Below are positions 8,789 to 17,725 of a DNA stretch of 64,000 bases, piece by piece (position 1 is the first letter of the stretch; each line of letters opens with the position of its first letter). The notes beneath the pieces are model-generated. The model made no database searches. It saw only the letters and a program-made list of their open reading frames with translations, and had not been told where the DNA came from. Source of the DNA: an uncultured Victivallales bacterium (GTDB taxonomy: Bacteria; Verrucomicrobiota; Lentisphaeria; Victivallales; UBA1829); assembly GCA_944390735.1 (NCBI GenBank), contig CALXRL010000019.1, forward strand, positions 53,279 through 117,278. Reading direction: 5' to 3'. The translations under genes and the position numbers were made by a program.

Positions 8789-10021
8789 TTAGAAATTATG
8801 AATGACCAGTCCGTCCCGGAGTTTCGGTTCAAACCAGGTGGATTTGGGCGGCATGATCTTGCCGGCGTCCGCGATGTCCATCAGCTGGTCGAGTGTGGTC
8901 GGATACATGGAGAAGGCCACCGCGGCCTTGCCCGAATCCACCAGCCGGACCAGTTCCTTCGTGCCGCGGATTCCGCCGACAAAGTCGATCCGCTTGCTGG
9001 TTCTGGGATCTTCGATGCCGAGAACAGGTCCCAGCAGATTGTCCTGCAGAATGCTGACGTCGAGTCTCTCAATGACGCCAAGGGTCGAGGTGTCGAAATT
9101 CGGCGTCAGCTTGTACCATTGATGATCGAGATACATGCAGATTTCGGAGACTTTCGACGGCGTCTGTTCCGTTGTTTTTTCCACGTTGAACTTCCGGGCG
9201 ATTTCCGCGAGGAACCCGTCGCGGGTGCGTCCGTTGAGATCCTTCACCAAGCGGTTGTAGGCAAGAATGCGGAGCTGATTCGAGGGAAACGCGACCGCAA
9301 GGAAATAATTGTATTCCTCCCGTCCGGTATGGTTCGGATTTTCGGATTTGCAGGCGATGCCGGAACGGGCGGCGGAGGCGGCGCGGTGGTGTCCGTCGGC
9401 AATGTAGAAGCAGGGGACCTCCTTGTCAAAGAGCTCGGAGAGCTGGCGGGAACGCTGCTCCCCGGCCTTCCAGAGCTTGTGCTCGATTCCGTCGGCTGCG
9501 ACAAACGAAAAGTACGGGGGCTCCGCGATGATTTCCGACACGATCCGGTCGATGTTCGGATTGTCGCGGTAGGTCAGAAAAACGGGACCCGTATGAGAAC
9601 GGAGCTCCATGACGTGACGCGCCCGGTCGTCTTCCTTGTCCTTGCGGGTCTTCTCATGCTTTTTGATGATGTTGCTGTTGTAGTCCTCGACGGACGCGGC
9701 TCCCGCGATGCCGATCTGAAGATGATCGCCCATTTTCAGCGAATAGACATAGAGATTCTTTTCCTTGTCCTCGACCAGCGGCGCCTCGCGGATGAGCCGT
9801 TTGAAATTCTCGACGGCTTTGGCGTAGACCGGGTCGCTGTAAAGATCAATGCCCGGTTCCAGCTCGATCTCCGGACGGGAGACCCGGAGGAAACTCAGGG
9901 GATTGCCTTTTGCAAGTTCCGCCGCCTCTTCGCTGTTGACGACGTCATAGGGGACCGCCGCGACCTGCGCGACTTTCTCCGGGGTGGGCATCATTCCGTT
10001 GAATCCTTGAAAAATAGCCAT
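8789..10021 (-). CDS. DUF1015 family protein
   Basis: 410-residue cytoplasmic protein of the DUF1015 family. Conserved stretches are AAVPYDVVNSEEA near the N-terminus, NPLSFLRVSRPEI, KKHEKTRKDKEDDR and YIADGHHRAASA, the last being the hallmark ADGHHR motif also seen in ParB/Srx-like folds. The function is unproven; in many genomes the family is linked to serine or cofactor metabolism only by context. Start: the frame opens at 10090, but ATG 10021 is preceded by GGAGG at ideal spacing and matches the family N-terminus (PxxEKVAxVAAVPYDVV). It is transcribed divergently from purO. Confidence 0.88.
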   Translation of the reverse strand: MAIFQGFNGMMPTPEKVAQVAAVPYDVVNSEEAAELAKGNPLSFLRVSRPEIELEPGIDLYSDPVYAKAVENFKRLIREAPLVEDKEKNLYVYSLKMGDHLQIGIAGAASVEDYNSNIIKKHEKTRKDKEDDRARHVMELRSHTGPVFLTYRDNPNIDRIVSEIIAEPPYFSFVAADGIEHKLWKAGEQRSRQLSELFDKEVPCFYIADGHHRAASAARSGIACKSENPNHTGREEYNYFLAVAFPSNQLRILAYNRLVKDLNGRTRDGFLAEIARKFNVEKTTEQTPSKVSEICMYLDHQWYKLTPNFDTSTLGVIERLDVSILQDNLLGPVLGIEDPRTSKRIDFVGGIRGTKELVRLVDSGKAAVAFSMYPTTLDQLMDIADAGKIMPPKSTWFEPKLRDGLVIHNF

Positions 10022-10061
10022 GGTTGCCTCCGTTCCTGTTTTGATGAAATTTGTATCCTTT

Positions 10062-10090
10062 ACTATAACACGGAAAGGAAAATTATGCAA
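10062..10090 (-). promoter_or_regulatory. Promoter of the DUF1015 gene (and possibly the RND operon)
   Basis: Minus-strand -35 TTGCAT (10090-10085), 17-nt spacer, -10 TATAGT (10067-10062). Predicted start near 10055, about 35 nt before ATG 10021. Confidence 0.6.
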
Positions 10091-10134
10091 GAAGCTCCCC
10101 GGAGATTCCCTTGCAATTATTTCCTGCGGAACTG

Positions 10135-10163
10135 TTGAAAAAAGGTCGATGTGGCTTTATATT
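10135..10163 (+). promoter_or_regulatory. Promoter of purO-helicase
   Basis: -35 TTGAAA (10135-10140), 17-nt spacer, -10 TATATT (10158-10163): a near-consensus sigma70-type site. It places the start near 10170, about 40 nt before the purO ATG, and so argues against the upstream in-frame ATG at 10151. Confidence 0.65.
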
Positions 10164-10210
10164 TCCGGAATGGAAAAATGGAACTTCAACATCAGTCAGG
10201 AGATTGCATC

Positions 10211-10846
10211 ATGTATCTTGGAAGAATCGTTGCCGCGGGTATGACCGCGAAAGGAAATGTTGTCGCCGCCTATCGCGTTTCGTCCCGTTCGTTCCCGAAC
10301 CGAACGGCGGATCTGGCCGGAGAGACCGTTTCCATCATTCCGCGCAAGGGGTTTGAATCCGATCTGGCAAAGAATCCGTATATCGCCTATCACTGTCTCC
10401 GGCTTGCGGGGAAAATCGCCGTGGCGACAAACGGATCCCACACCGACCCGATCGTCGAGAAGATTCAGGCCGGAATGAACCTGCGCGACGCATTCGCCAT
10501 CTCCCTGCTTGCCATGGATTATGAAAAGGATGCTCTGGATACGCCCCGTATCGCGGTCGGTGTCGACGCGGAGACGAAACAGGGCGTTGTGGCGATCGTC
10601 CGCAAGGATGCGCTGCTGGTTCAGCTCTACGATCTGGTTCCGGGCAGACTCTACTATGTGTCCACTTATGAGAAGAATGCTCCGTCGCAGGACAATGTCG
10701 ACAACAGTTTCGATGCCGCCTGTGCGGACTGTGCCTGCAACTATGTGATTTCCCAGGGGGTGTTCGCCGGCTTCGACAATCCGGTCACATCCGCGGCCGC
10801 GGTCTGGACGGGAGCGGGGTATCACCTTGCGGTCAAGGATGCCTGA
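10211..10846 (+). CDS. purO: IMP cyclohydrolase, archaeal PurO type
   Basis: 211-residue protein resembling the stand-alone IMP cyclohydrolase family PurO, which closes FAICAR to IMP, the last step of purine synthesis. The N-terminus MYLGRIVAAG followed by AYRVSSRSFPNR is the family signature. The segments ATNGSHTDPI, DYEKDALDTPRIA and YVSTYEKNAP fit the Ntn-hydrolase-like fold of PurO. Start: ATG 10211 has AGGAG 8 nt upstream; the earlier ATG at 10151 lies inside the promoter. Most bacteria use the bifunctional PurH instead, so a separate PurO is notable. It lies 6 nt upstream of a helicase gene and is probably co-transcribed with it. Confidence 0.85.
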   Translation: MYLGRIVAAGMTAKGNVVAAYRVSSRSFPNRTADLAGETVSIIPRKGFESDLAKNPYIAYHCLRLAGKIAVATNGSHTDPIVEKIQAGMNLRDAFAISLLAMDYEKDALDTPRIAVGVDAETKQGVVAIVRKDALLVQLYDLVPGRLYYVSTYEKNAPSQDNVDNSFDAACADCACNYVISQGVFAGFDNPVTSAAAVWTGAGYHLAVKDA

Positions 10847-10852
10847 GGTCTC

Positions 10853-12922
10853 ATGAGTTCGCTTCTCGACCGTCTGAATCCTCCTCAGAGGGAGGCGGTG
10901 ACCACCATCGAAGGTCCTCTGCTGGTTCTGGCGGGCGCCGGAACCGGTAAAACCAGCGTGATTACCAGCCGTATCGCCTATATGATTCAGAACGGGGTGT
11001 CGCCGGCGGCCATTCTCGGCGTCACATTCACGAACAAGGCGGCAAAGGAGATGCGCGAGCGTCTGAACCGGATCGTTCCGTTTGAGGATGCCCGCAGAGT
11101 CACGCTGGGAACATTTCATTCGTTCTGTTCCCGCGTGCTCCGGCGCGACATCGCGTACGCCGGAAATTTCAATTCCAAATTCAGCATCGCGGACGACAGC
11201 GATCAGAAGAGCATTCTCCGGCAGGCCGCCGCGGAACTCGGCTTCTCCAAGGACGCCGCTCCCACCGACGAGGCCGCCGCATTTATTTCTCATGCCAAGA
11301 ACCGTCTGCTGGATCCCGCGGCCGCCTACGAGGAGGCGAAGCAGGAGCATCCTTCGCAGCTTCGTCTTGCGGAGATCTACGAACGCTATCAGAAAATGCT
11401 GGAGCTTCAGAACATCGTCGATTTCGACGATATGCTGATGCTGACGCTGAAAATCTTTGAAAATCATCCGGAGATTCTGGAGCACTACCGTGAGGTCTAC
11501 CGGTATCTGCTGGTCGACGAGTATCAGGATACGAATCTGGCCCAGTTCCGCATTCTGCGTCTTCTGGCGGGGGAGCGGGCGAACATCTGCGTCGTGGGGG
11601 ACGACGACCAGAGCATCTATGCGTGGCGCGGAGCCGATGTCTCCAACATTCTTGATTTTCCCAGCCTCTTTCCCGGAGCCAGGAAAATCAAACTGGAGCA
11701 GAACTACCGCTCCACCAACAAGATCCTCGATGCGGCGAATGCGGTGATCTCCCGCAATGACAGCCGCTACGACAAGAACCTCTGGTCGGCGAAGGGCTCG
11801 GGGGAGAATCTCCGTCTGGTAAAGGCCAAGGACGGCGAGGCCGAGGCGCTCTTTGTGGTCAATACGATTCGCAACCTTGCCGCGGGCGGGGAATACAATC
11901 TCCGGGATTGTGCGGTTCTCTACCGATCCAACCATCTTTCCCGTGCGTTCGAGCAGCAGTTCCGCAAATACGGAATCCGTCCGAAGATCGTCGGCGGTCA
12001 GGAGTTCTTCCAGCGCAAGGAGGTGAAGGACGCGGCGGCTTATCTGAAACTCATTCTGAATGAACGGGACGATCAGAGTCTTCTGCGGGTTCTCGGTGTT
12101 CCTCCGCGGGGGATCGGCGACAAGGCAATCGAGCGTCTGCGCGAGCTTCAGAAGGTTTCTCCGGTCATGTCGCTGATGGAGATCATGTCCGAGCCGACCT
12201 ATCTGAATTCCATCTCTCCGGGGGCGTCGAAGGCGTCGAGCCAGTTTGCCGCGACGGTCTCCGAATTCCGTTCCCGCTTTCAGGATGCCTCGTCCCTGGC
12301 GGGGTGTGCCAGGGATTATCTGGATGAAATCGGATACCTTCATGGCATGCAGCGGATCTACAAGGATCGCGCCGAGGCGGAAAAACGGCTCGAAAACGTG
12401 ACGGAATTTCTCAATTACATCGGTCAGTTTGAGCTCTCGTTCCATCAGGAGAACCGGCGGCGTGCCTCGCTGCTGGATTTCGTGGAGAGCTACTCCCTGC
12501 TCGACGAAAACGACCGCACCGAGGAGGATGAGGACGAGGATGCCCCTGTCATGTCCACGGTTCATGCGGCCAAGGGACTGGAATGGCCGGTGGTGTTCAT
12601 CGTCGGCATGGAGCAGAATGTCTTTCCGCACGAGCGGTCCCTTCGGGAAAACGGACTGGATGAGGAGCGGCGTCTTTTTTATGTCGCCATCACCCGGGCG
12701 CGCGAACTGCTCTATCTCACGTATTGCGGAGAGCGGTTCAAATACCGGGAGTTCATTCGTCAGTTCCCGTCGCCGTTCCTGCTGGATCTGCCTCCCGAGA
12801 TCGTGGATCGCGATGTGCCGGAAAATCTGACCTTTGAAGCCAGTGACGACAATAAGATCCGCGCTTATGAGAACATCTTCCGCCTTCTGGATGAGGAGCC
12901 GGAGGACGACTACGATTTCTGA
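10853..12922 (+). CDS. UvrD/PcrA/Rep-type superfamily 1 DNA helicase
   Basis: 689-residue 3'-5' DNA helicase of the UvrD/PcrA/Rep group. Visible motifs in order are the Q-motif LNPPQREAV, motif I AGAGTGKT, Ia TFTNKAAKEM, II VDEYQDTN, III VVGDDDQSIYAWRGA, IV EQNYRSTN, V MSTVHAAKGLEWPVVF and VI RLFYVAITRARELLYL. The length is typical of the family (650-740). It probably works in nucleotide excision repair or replication-fork restart; the window also carries uvrB. The SD (TGAGG) overlaps the stop of purO, indicating coupling. Confidence 0.93.
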   Translation: MSSLLDRLNPPQREAVTTIEGPLLVLAGAGTGKTSVITSRIAYMIQNGVSPAAILGVTFTNKAAKEMRERLNRIVPFEDARRVTLGTFHSFCSRVLRRDIAYAGNFNSKFSIADDSDQKSILRQAAAELGFSKDAAPTDEAAAFISHAKNRLLDPAAAYEEAKQEHPSQLRLAEIYERYQKMLELQNIVDFDDMLMLTLKIFENHPEILEHYREVYRYLLVDEYQDTNLAQFRILRLLAGERANICVVGDDDQSIYAWRGADVSNILDFPSLFPGARKIKLEQNYRSTNKILDAANAVISRNDSRYDKNLWSAKGSGENLRLVKAKDGEAEALFVVNTIRNLAAGGEYNLRDCAVLYRSNHLSRAFEQQFRKYGIRPKIVGGQEFFQRKEVKDAAAYLKLILNERDDQSLLRVLGVPPRGIGDKAIERLRELQKVSPVMSLMEIMSEPTYLNSISPGASKASSQFAATVSEFRSRFQDASSLAGCARDYLDEIGYLHGMQRIYKDRAEAEKRLENVTEFLNYIGQFELSFHQENRRRASLLDFVESYSLLDENDRTEEDEDEDAPVMSTVHAAKGLEWPVVFIVGMEQNVFPHERSLRENGLDEERRLFYVAITRARELLYLTYCGERFKYREFIRQFPSPFLLDLPPEIVDRDVPENLTFEASDDNKIRAYENIFRLLDEEPEDDYDF

Positions 12923-12977
12923 CGGGCGGCGTTCTTTCCCGCGTCCCTTTCCTTATTCCTTCCACACTTGCTTCGTC

Positions 12978-13003
12978 CTGTCTCTGGAATGAGACGGCTT
13001 TTT
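12978..13003 (+). terminator. Terminator after the helicase gene
   Basis: Short hairpin CTGTCTC / GAGACGG (7 pairs, one G-U; loop TGGAAT) followed by CTTTTT on the plus strand, 55 nt after the helicase stop. Confidence 0.5.
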
Positions 13004-13019
13004 CTGTCTTTCCGCACAG

Positions 13020-13053
13020 AAAAAAGGGCTCCCGCGCGGAATGCGGGGAGCCC
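13020..13053 (-). terminator. Rho-independent terminator of the GH106-like gene
   Basis: On the minus strand GGGCTCCC (13053-13046) pairs with GGGAGCCC (13033-13026), with extra CGC/GCG pairs in the loop, followed by six T. It lies 29 nt past the hydrolase stop. Confidence 0.8.
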
Positions 13054-13081
13054 CGGAAAAGACGGAGGGTGTTTCGTCGGC

Positions 13082-16000
13082 TCAGTAGTGCAGGAGCGGA
13101 GTCTTGAGCAGTCCGCAGGGCACGAGCTGACGCTCGGTTTCCTGATACATGCGGAACTGGGCGGGACCGGTCCAGGAGGGCCATTTCTCATGAAGATAGA
13201 AGGGCCCGTGCGAGTTGCGGCGATGCCCGTAGACTTCAATTTCGAGTGTGTTTTCCCCGTCTTTGAGCAGGGAGGTGATGTCCATGCGGTAGGGCGGCCA
13301 GGGAAGCATTTTCTGTTCCGAACCGTTGACACGGACTCCGAGCGCGACGCCGCGCCACTCGGGAATTTCCAGAATGACCGCACGTTCCGCATCCGGACGC
13401 AGGAAGGTGGTCCGGTAGGTCAGGTTGCCCGCATAGTTCTGGAAGCCCTGGGAGCACCAGTCCCCGATGTTCTGCGAGTCGGGGAGGGCGGTGATCGTCT
13501 CTTCCCGGACGCCGAAGTTTCCGAGCAGGAAGAGCGCTTCCAGTCCCGGGAGCAGTTCATGATAGACCGTCTCCAGTTCCAGCTGATTGGCTCCCTGTTT
13601 GAGAAGCGAAACGGGAAGTTTGAGTTTCCGCATGGAACGATCGCACCAGAAGCCGTCGTCTTCGGCCTTGAACTCCGTTCCGTTGAGACGGAAGGTGTAG
13701 AGATCCGGCCGTTCGATTCCCAGATGAAGTTCCGCGGGGATCGCCTCGCATTCGAATTCATACAGAAGTTTCAGCTGGAGGGTCTTTTCCGGCGTTTTCA
13801 TTTTTGCGCTGAGCCACGGCTGAACCATCGCGCCGCCCCGCGGATGTTTGCCGAGGATTTCCCGGAGACGACTGTCGATCTTGAGAATGTAATCCCGAAT
13901 GCTGTAATAGGAGCCGTCAACGGAATATCTGGCATGGTCGAGCACGAAAACGTTGCTGTCGTCGATGCCGGCGTTCCAGCGTTCCGGCAGGACCGCGGTC
14001 TTTCGCGTGACCGGTTCCGCCTTCCGGCTTCCGACGTTTGCCGGTTTCTCCGCGCTGGCGAGGAAAAGACGCGATTCCAGACGGGCGAAGGAGGTCTTGA
14101 AAATCCGTTTTCCATCCCGGTATTCCGAGGGAACCGCCTGAATCTCCCCCGTGCTCAGATTGATCTCATAGATCTGCCGGTCCTCCGGAAGAAGCCAGGC
14201 GACGGTGGCGTTTTCAAATGCGAGCACGCGGTCCCGGACCATCGGGACATTCATCTGGTCGTCGGTCCAGTCGAGACTGGTGTTGCAGAGGAAGAGAACG
14301 GCCAGATCCTCCGATTTATGCAGCGAATAGAGCAGCGGCGCAATTTCGGTGCAGTTTTCCGTAATGGAGACTTCGCGGGCATTCTTTTCGACGTCCTTTG
14401 CCGCATCCTCCGGAGTGGTGCGGGTGAAAAGACGGTAGATCTCTTCGGCTTCGGCGCTTTCGAATCCGTCCACGAAGGCCGGGGCGTTTCCGAGATAGAC
14501 CACCTGTCCGCCGTTCTGCGCGAACTGTTTCAGAAGGGTCAGGGTGCTCTTCCGGATCGTTCTCATTTCGGGCAGGAGCACCGCTTTGTAGGAGGCTTTG
14601 GCAATGGAGATCGAGTTGCCGGAGACGGAGCCGTGACGGGACATGATCTCCTCGTCTCCGAAATCGAAGTCCACATTGTCCTTCAGAATCTGGTTGGTCA
14701 GGTGGACGAGACGGTCGTTTTCCTGCTTGATCTCTTCCGGGGAACAGAGATTGAGCGCGCGTCCGAACCAGGTGGATTCAATCGGATGGATCACCAGGAG
14801 ATTGCGGATCTCCTCGCCTTCGGAGAGGGCGGCGTTGAGGCGTGCAAAGTAGTTCTCCACCGCGGGATAGCGGCTGCACCACGGGGACTGATAGGAGATG
14901 CTGGCCGGATAGTCGCGTTTCGCTTCGGCCTCCATGGAGTACCAGGCCAGATGCTGACAGCGGAGATTGATGCCGAGCGCAGTCTGCCAGTCGCCGAGCG
15001 CCTTGTGTCCTTCGAACGGGAAGTCCCACCCGGTGCACCCGTAGGTTTCGGAAAGACGCGTTTTCCGGCCGAACTGATGCGCCATCGAGACGCACTGCTT
15101 CGCCGTGTTGAAGATGGTCCAGTGTTCGGTCAGCAGATCAATGCCGGGACTCTGCATGTATTCGTAGAAGCGCATGGCGGCTCCGACCACCCAGGTCTGG
15201 GAGACCACGGTGTCCTCGCAGAGCACATGGCCGGTGAACTGCATGTTGTGACGGTCGCACCACTCGCCGATCTGCCGGGAGAAGGAGGAGACAAAGAGAT
15301 CCGTCAGAACATTGTAGTAGTTCAAACGGACGCGGGAGGTGGTTCTGCCTTCCACGTCGAAATAGAGTTCCGGCAGATGGTCGAGCAGATCGTATCCGTA
15401 CATTTCGCGGAATCGTGCGGGAACTCCGTCGGTCCAAGTGGAGTAGTTGGGTTCGTCGGTGAAGATGCCGGGAACGGTGTTTCCGAGAGAGTCCGGAATC
15501 TCCCGGGCGTATTTTTCATGCGTGACCTCGATGAATTTCCGGACGGCTTCCGGATTCATGGTGTCCAGATAGGTCTGTCCGTTGTACCAGGAGCTCGGCG
15601 AGTCGATCACGACATGGAATCGGAGAAAGGTTTCCCCGTCCCGGAGAGCGTCCCCCCGTTGAAGACGGCGCGGAGAGCGTGCGACGGAGCCTTCGATTTT
15701 TGCGGCGAACCAGGCGAGATCGTCGTCCCTGTACTCCGCCTTCTCCAGGACTTCGAATTTGATGTTCCGTTTGCGGAAGCGGACGTCTTTGGTCACGAGT
15801 CCTCCGCCGGCGCCGGAGGGCCAGCGGTCCTCGTCATAGAGCCAGGCGTTCATGCCCAGTTTCCGGGCCTCGTCGATGCATGCGCGGACGCATTCGAACC
15901 ACTCGTCGCCGAGATATTCCGTGTTGAGTCCGACTCTGGAGTGCATGAAGAATCCGCCCAGTCCCATCCGTTTCATGTTGCGGATCTGGGTGCGGAGCTC

Positions 16001-16093
16001 TTCCGGTTCCAGTTTGCTGTTCCACGCCCAGAAAGGGGCGCCGCGGAATTCCCTGCCGGGATTTTCCATTTTTCTGATGAATTCGCTGAGCAT
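13082..16093 (-). CDS. Large glycoside hydrolase, GH106-like (putative alpha-L-rhamnosidase family)
   Basis: About 1003-residue protein. Its N-terminal half resembles the GH106 catalytic region of bacterial rhamnosidases and relatives: PFWAWNSKLEPEELRTQI, MGLGGFFMHSRVGL, WLYDEDRWPSGAGGG, then IFTDEPN and a helical/barrel region. The C-terminal part (about 780-1000) looks like jelly-roll GH2-type sugar-binding domains ending in EIPEWRGVALGVRVNG and LEIEVYGHRRNSHGPFY. No signal peptide is visible, so it is probably cytoplasmic. Starts: ATG 16093 has AGGGA 5 nt upstream; ATG 16105 and the frame opening at 16198 lack SD sites. It is divergent from an AraC regulator at 16286, which probably controls it. 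Substrate specificity is inferred only at family level. Confidence 0.8.
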   Translation of the reverse strand: MLSEFIRKMENPGREFRGAPFWAWNSKLEPEELRTQIRNMKRMGLGGFFMHSRVGLNTEYLGDEWFECVRACIDEARKLGMNAWLYDEDRWPSGAGGGLVTKDVRFRKRNIKFEVLEKAEYRDDDLAWFAAKIEGSVARSPRRLQRGDALRDGETFLRFHVVIDSPSSWYNGQTYLDTMNPEAVRKFIEVTHEKYAREIPDSLGNTVPGIFTDEPNYSTWTDGVPARFREMYGYDLLDHLPELYFDVEGRTTSRVRLNYYNVLTDLFVSSFSRQIGEWCDRHNMQFTGHVLCEDTVVSQTWVVGAAMRFYEYMQSPGIDLLTEHWTIFNTAKQCVSMAHQFGRKTRLSETYGCTGWDFPFEGHKALGDWQTALGINLRCQHLAWYSMEAEAKRDYPASISYQSPWCSRYPAVENYFARLNAALSEGEEIRNLLVIHPIESTWFGRALNLCSPEEIKQENDRLVHLTNQILKDNVDFDFGDEEIMSRHGSVSGNSISIAKASYKAVLLPEMRTIRKSTLTLLKQFAQNGGQVVYLGNAPAFVDGFESAEAEEIYRLFTRTTPEDAAKDVEKNAREVSITENCTEIAPLLYSLHKSEDLAVLFLCNTSLDWTDDQMNVPMVRDRVLAFENATVAWLLPEDRQIYEINLSTGEIQAVPSEYRDGKRIFKTSFARLESRLFLASAEKPANVGSRKAEPVTRKTAVLPERWNAGIDDSNVFVLDHARYSVDGSYYSIRDYILKIDSRLREILGKHPRGGAMVQPWLSAKMKTPEKTLQLKLLYEFECEAIPAELHLGIERPDLYTFRLNGTEFKAEDDGFWCDRSMRKLKLPVSLLKQGANQLELETVYHELLPGLEALFLLGNFGVREETITALPDSQNIGDWCSQGFQNYAGNLTYRTTFLRPDAERAVILEIPEWRGVALGVRVNGSEQKMLPWPPYRMDITSLLKDGENTLEIEVYGHRRNSHGPFYLHEKWPSWTGPAQFRMYQETERQLVPCGLLKTPLLHY

Positions 16094-16220
16094 GTTTTCC
16101 CTCATGGTAAAATTGTTCCGGAAAAACGTCTTTTCCGTTTCCGCCTTACTTATAGCCGCTTTTTTCGCAATAAACCTTGACATTTCAGAAAAAAACAAGC
16201 ATTATCTGACAAAAAACAGC

Positions 16221-16248
16221 TTGCGGACGGGAACAGATGTGTTACATT
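16221..16248 (+). promoter_or_regulatory. Promoter of the AraC regulator at 16286
   Basis: -35 TTGCGG (16221-16226), 16-nt spacer, -10 TACATT (16243-16248), followed by ATC. The 16094-16285 gap separates divergent genes, so AraC binding sites for the hydrolase promoter are expected here. No clear -35/-10 pair was seen for the minus direction, which fits activator dependence. Confidence 0.45.
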
Positions 16249-16285
16249 ATCCCTGTGGCAAACCGGAAGAAAGGATTCTTGTTTC

Positions 16286-17161
16286 ATGTCATATCAATTG
16301 AAACCGCATCTGCAATGGCGGAATTTCGAGCTGCGGGTCCGGACCGCGGGGCACAAGGGGGATTCCATGACGCCCCATTCGCACGATTTTTATGAACTGG
16401 TGTTCGTTCATGAGGGATCGGCGCGGCATTGTCTCGGGGAGAACAGCTATCCGGTGCGCGCGGGGGATGTCTTCATCATTCCTCCGGGGGTGACGCATGT
16501 CTACCGGAACGCCAACATGGGAATCTACAACATGCTGTTCTCCAAGAATTTCTTGAAGAATTTCCAGCAGGACATGTCCGGATTTCCGAATTATCAGCTG
16601 CTTTTCAACATTTCGCGGGAGCTGCCGCTGTCGCATCGTCTGATGTCGCTGGATTCGGCGTATTTCCCGGAGATGACCCGGCTGCTGGACGACATCATTC
16701 AGGAGCAGGAGACCGGCGGACACGGAAGCCGGAGCGCGGTGCTCAGCGATTTCCTGCGGGTGGTGCTGCTGATCTGCCGTCATTCGCATCCGGCGGGCGA
16801 CCCGAAGAATCTGCACTACGCATACCGGATCAGCAATCTGATGGCGGTGCTGAACGAGCGCTATGCGGAAAGCTGGAATCTGGAGCAGATGGCGGCATTT
16901 GCGAAAATATCCGTCAGCGGTTTCCGCCAGCAGTTCCGGAATTTGACGGGGAAGGCTCCGGTGGAGTATCTGCTGGGAATCCGTTTGAAAAAAGCCTCGG
17001 AGATGCTCTGTCTCGGAGAGAAGACCATCAGCGAGATTGCGCTTCTCTGCGGGTTTGAGGACAGCAACTATTTTTCCCGCCAGTTCAAAAACACGCACGG
17101 CATGTCCCCCCGATCCTACCGCAATATGATTGAGCGCAGAAATTTTGAAAAAAATATTTGA
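16286..17161 (+). CDS. AraC family transcriptional regulator
   Basis: 291-residue regulator. The N-terminal cupin sensor domain (about 20-110) carries HSHDFYELVFVHEGSA and the typical YPVRAGDVFIIPPGVTHVY. The C-terminal two helix-turn-helix motifs (about 190-285) include LEQMAAFAKISVSGFRQQF and the second recognition region ISEIALLCGFEDSNYFSRQF, ending NTHGMSPRSYR. It is divergent from the GH106-like hydrolase, so its effector is probably a sugar released by that enzyme (inference). SD AAGGA lies 10 nt before ATG. Confidence 0.93.
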   Translation: MSYQLKPHLQWRNFELRVRTAGHKGDSMTPHSHDFYELVFVHEGSARHCLGENSYPVRAGDVFIIPPGVTHVYRNANMGIYNMLFSKNFLKNFQQDMSGFPNYQLLFNISRELPLSHRLMSLDSAYFPEMTRLLDDIIQEQETGGHGSRSAVLSDFLRVVLLICRHSHPAGDPKNLHYAYRISNLMAVLNERYAESWNLEQMAAFAKISVSGFRQQFRNLTGKAPVEYLLGIRLKKASEMLCLGEKTISEIALLCGFEDSNYFSRQFKNTHGMSPRSYRNMIERRNFEKNI

Positions 17162-17186
17162 TTTCCGCCCGAATCCATGCTAGATT
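17158..17186 (+). promoter_or_regulatory. Promoter of the lipoprotein gene
   Basis: -35 TTGATT (17158-17163), overlapping the TGA of the AraC gene, 17-nt spacer, -10 TAGATT (17181-17186). Confidence 0.5.
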
Positions 17187-17230
17187 CCCCTGTGAAGGAA
17201 TGAAAATCTTAAACAAGGCTTGGTCATAGT

Positions 17231-17650
17231 ATGATGTTTGTGCGCTTGTCCCGGGGGGTCGCCCTGTCCGTTCTGCTGCTGGTTTCCATCTGTTCCGTTC
17301 TTCTTTTTTCCTCCTGTGCCACGGAGAAGCCGAGGAAGACATTTCCGGATCTGATTACTCATTTTGCCAGAAACGGCGTGATTATCAACGGAGTGGGGCA
17401 GCTGGCCTATCAGCTGGCGCAGGCGGAGGCCGGATACTGTTTCCGGATCGGGAAACGCGAGATCGGGGTTTATCAATACAATCTGGAGCGCAAGAAGCAG
17501 CGTCACCGCTACCGCCTGGTCGAGGATTCCGGAGTGCTGTACATCAATGGAAAGAAATTCAAGGCGTTGATTAACGGTCCGTTTGTCATGATTGATTTTG
17601 ACACGCATCCGGAGGAGGAGAAGATCGTCAAGGCATTTCAGTCATTTTAG
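17231..17650 (+). CDS. Small lipoprotein of unknown function
   Basis: 139-residue protein with an N-terminal hydrophobic signal and lipobox FSSC (Cys about 29), predicting a lipid-anchored envelope protein. The mature part (about 110 residues) has no family I recognise. It is rich in Gln/Ala, then basic (NLERKKQRHRYRL), with a strand-rich C-terminus GVLYINGKKFKALINGPFVMIDF. It may share a transcript with PPDK 75 nt downstream, but the functions are not obviously linked. A second ATG directly follows the first; the SD is weak (AAGG 12 nt away). Confidence 0.75.
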   Translation: MMFVRLSRGVALSVLLLVSICSVLLFSSCATEKPRKTFPDLITHFARNGVIINGVGQLAYQLAQAEAGYCFRIGKREIGVYQYNLERKKQRHRYRLVEDSGVLYINGKKFKALINGPFVMIDFDTHPEEEKIVKAFQSF

Positions 17651-17725
17651 TCCCGGCGAGAGGGCTCGTTGTACCGGGAGTTGTAATCACATATGTAATC
17701 GCTAACAACAGGAGAGGAGTCTCAG

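Noticed and set aside
12968..16180. 1070-residue open frame opposite the GH106-like gene.
   Set aside because: Antisense shadow; the minus-strand frame carries the conserved hydrolase motifs.
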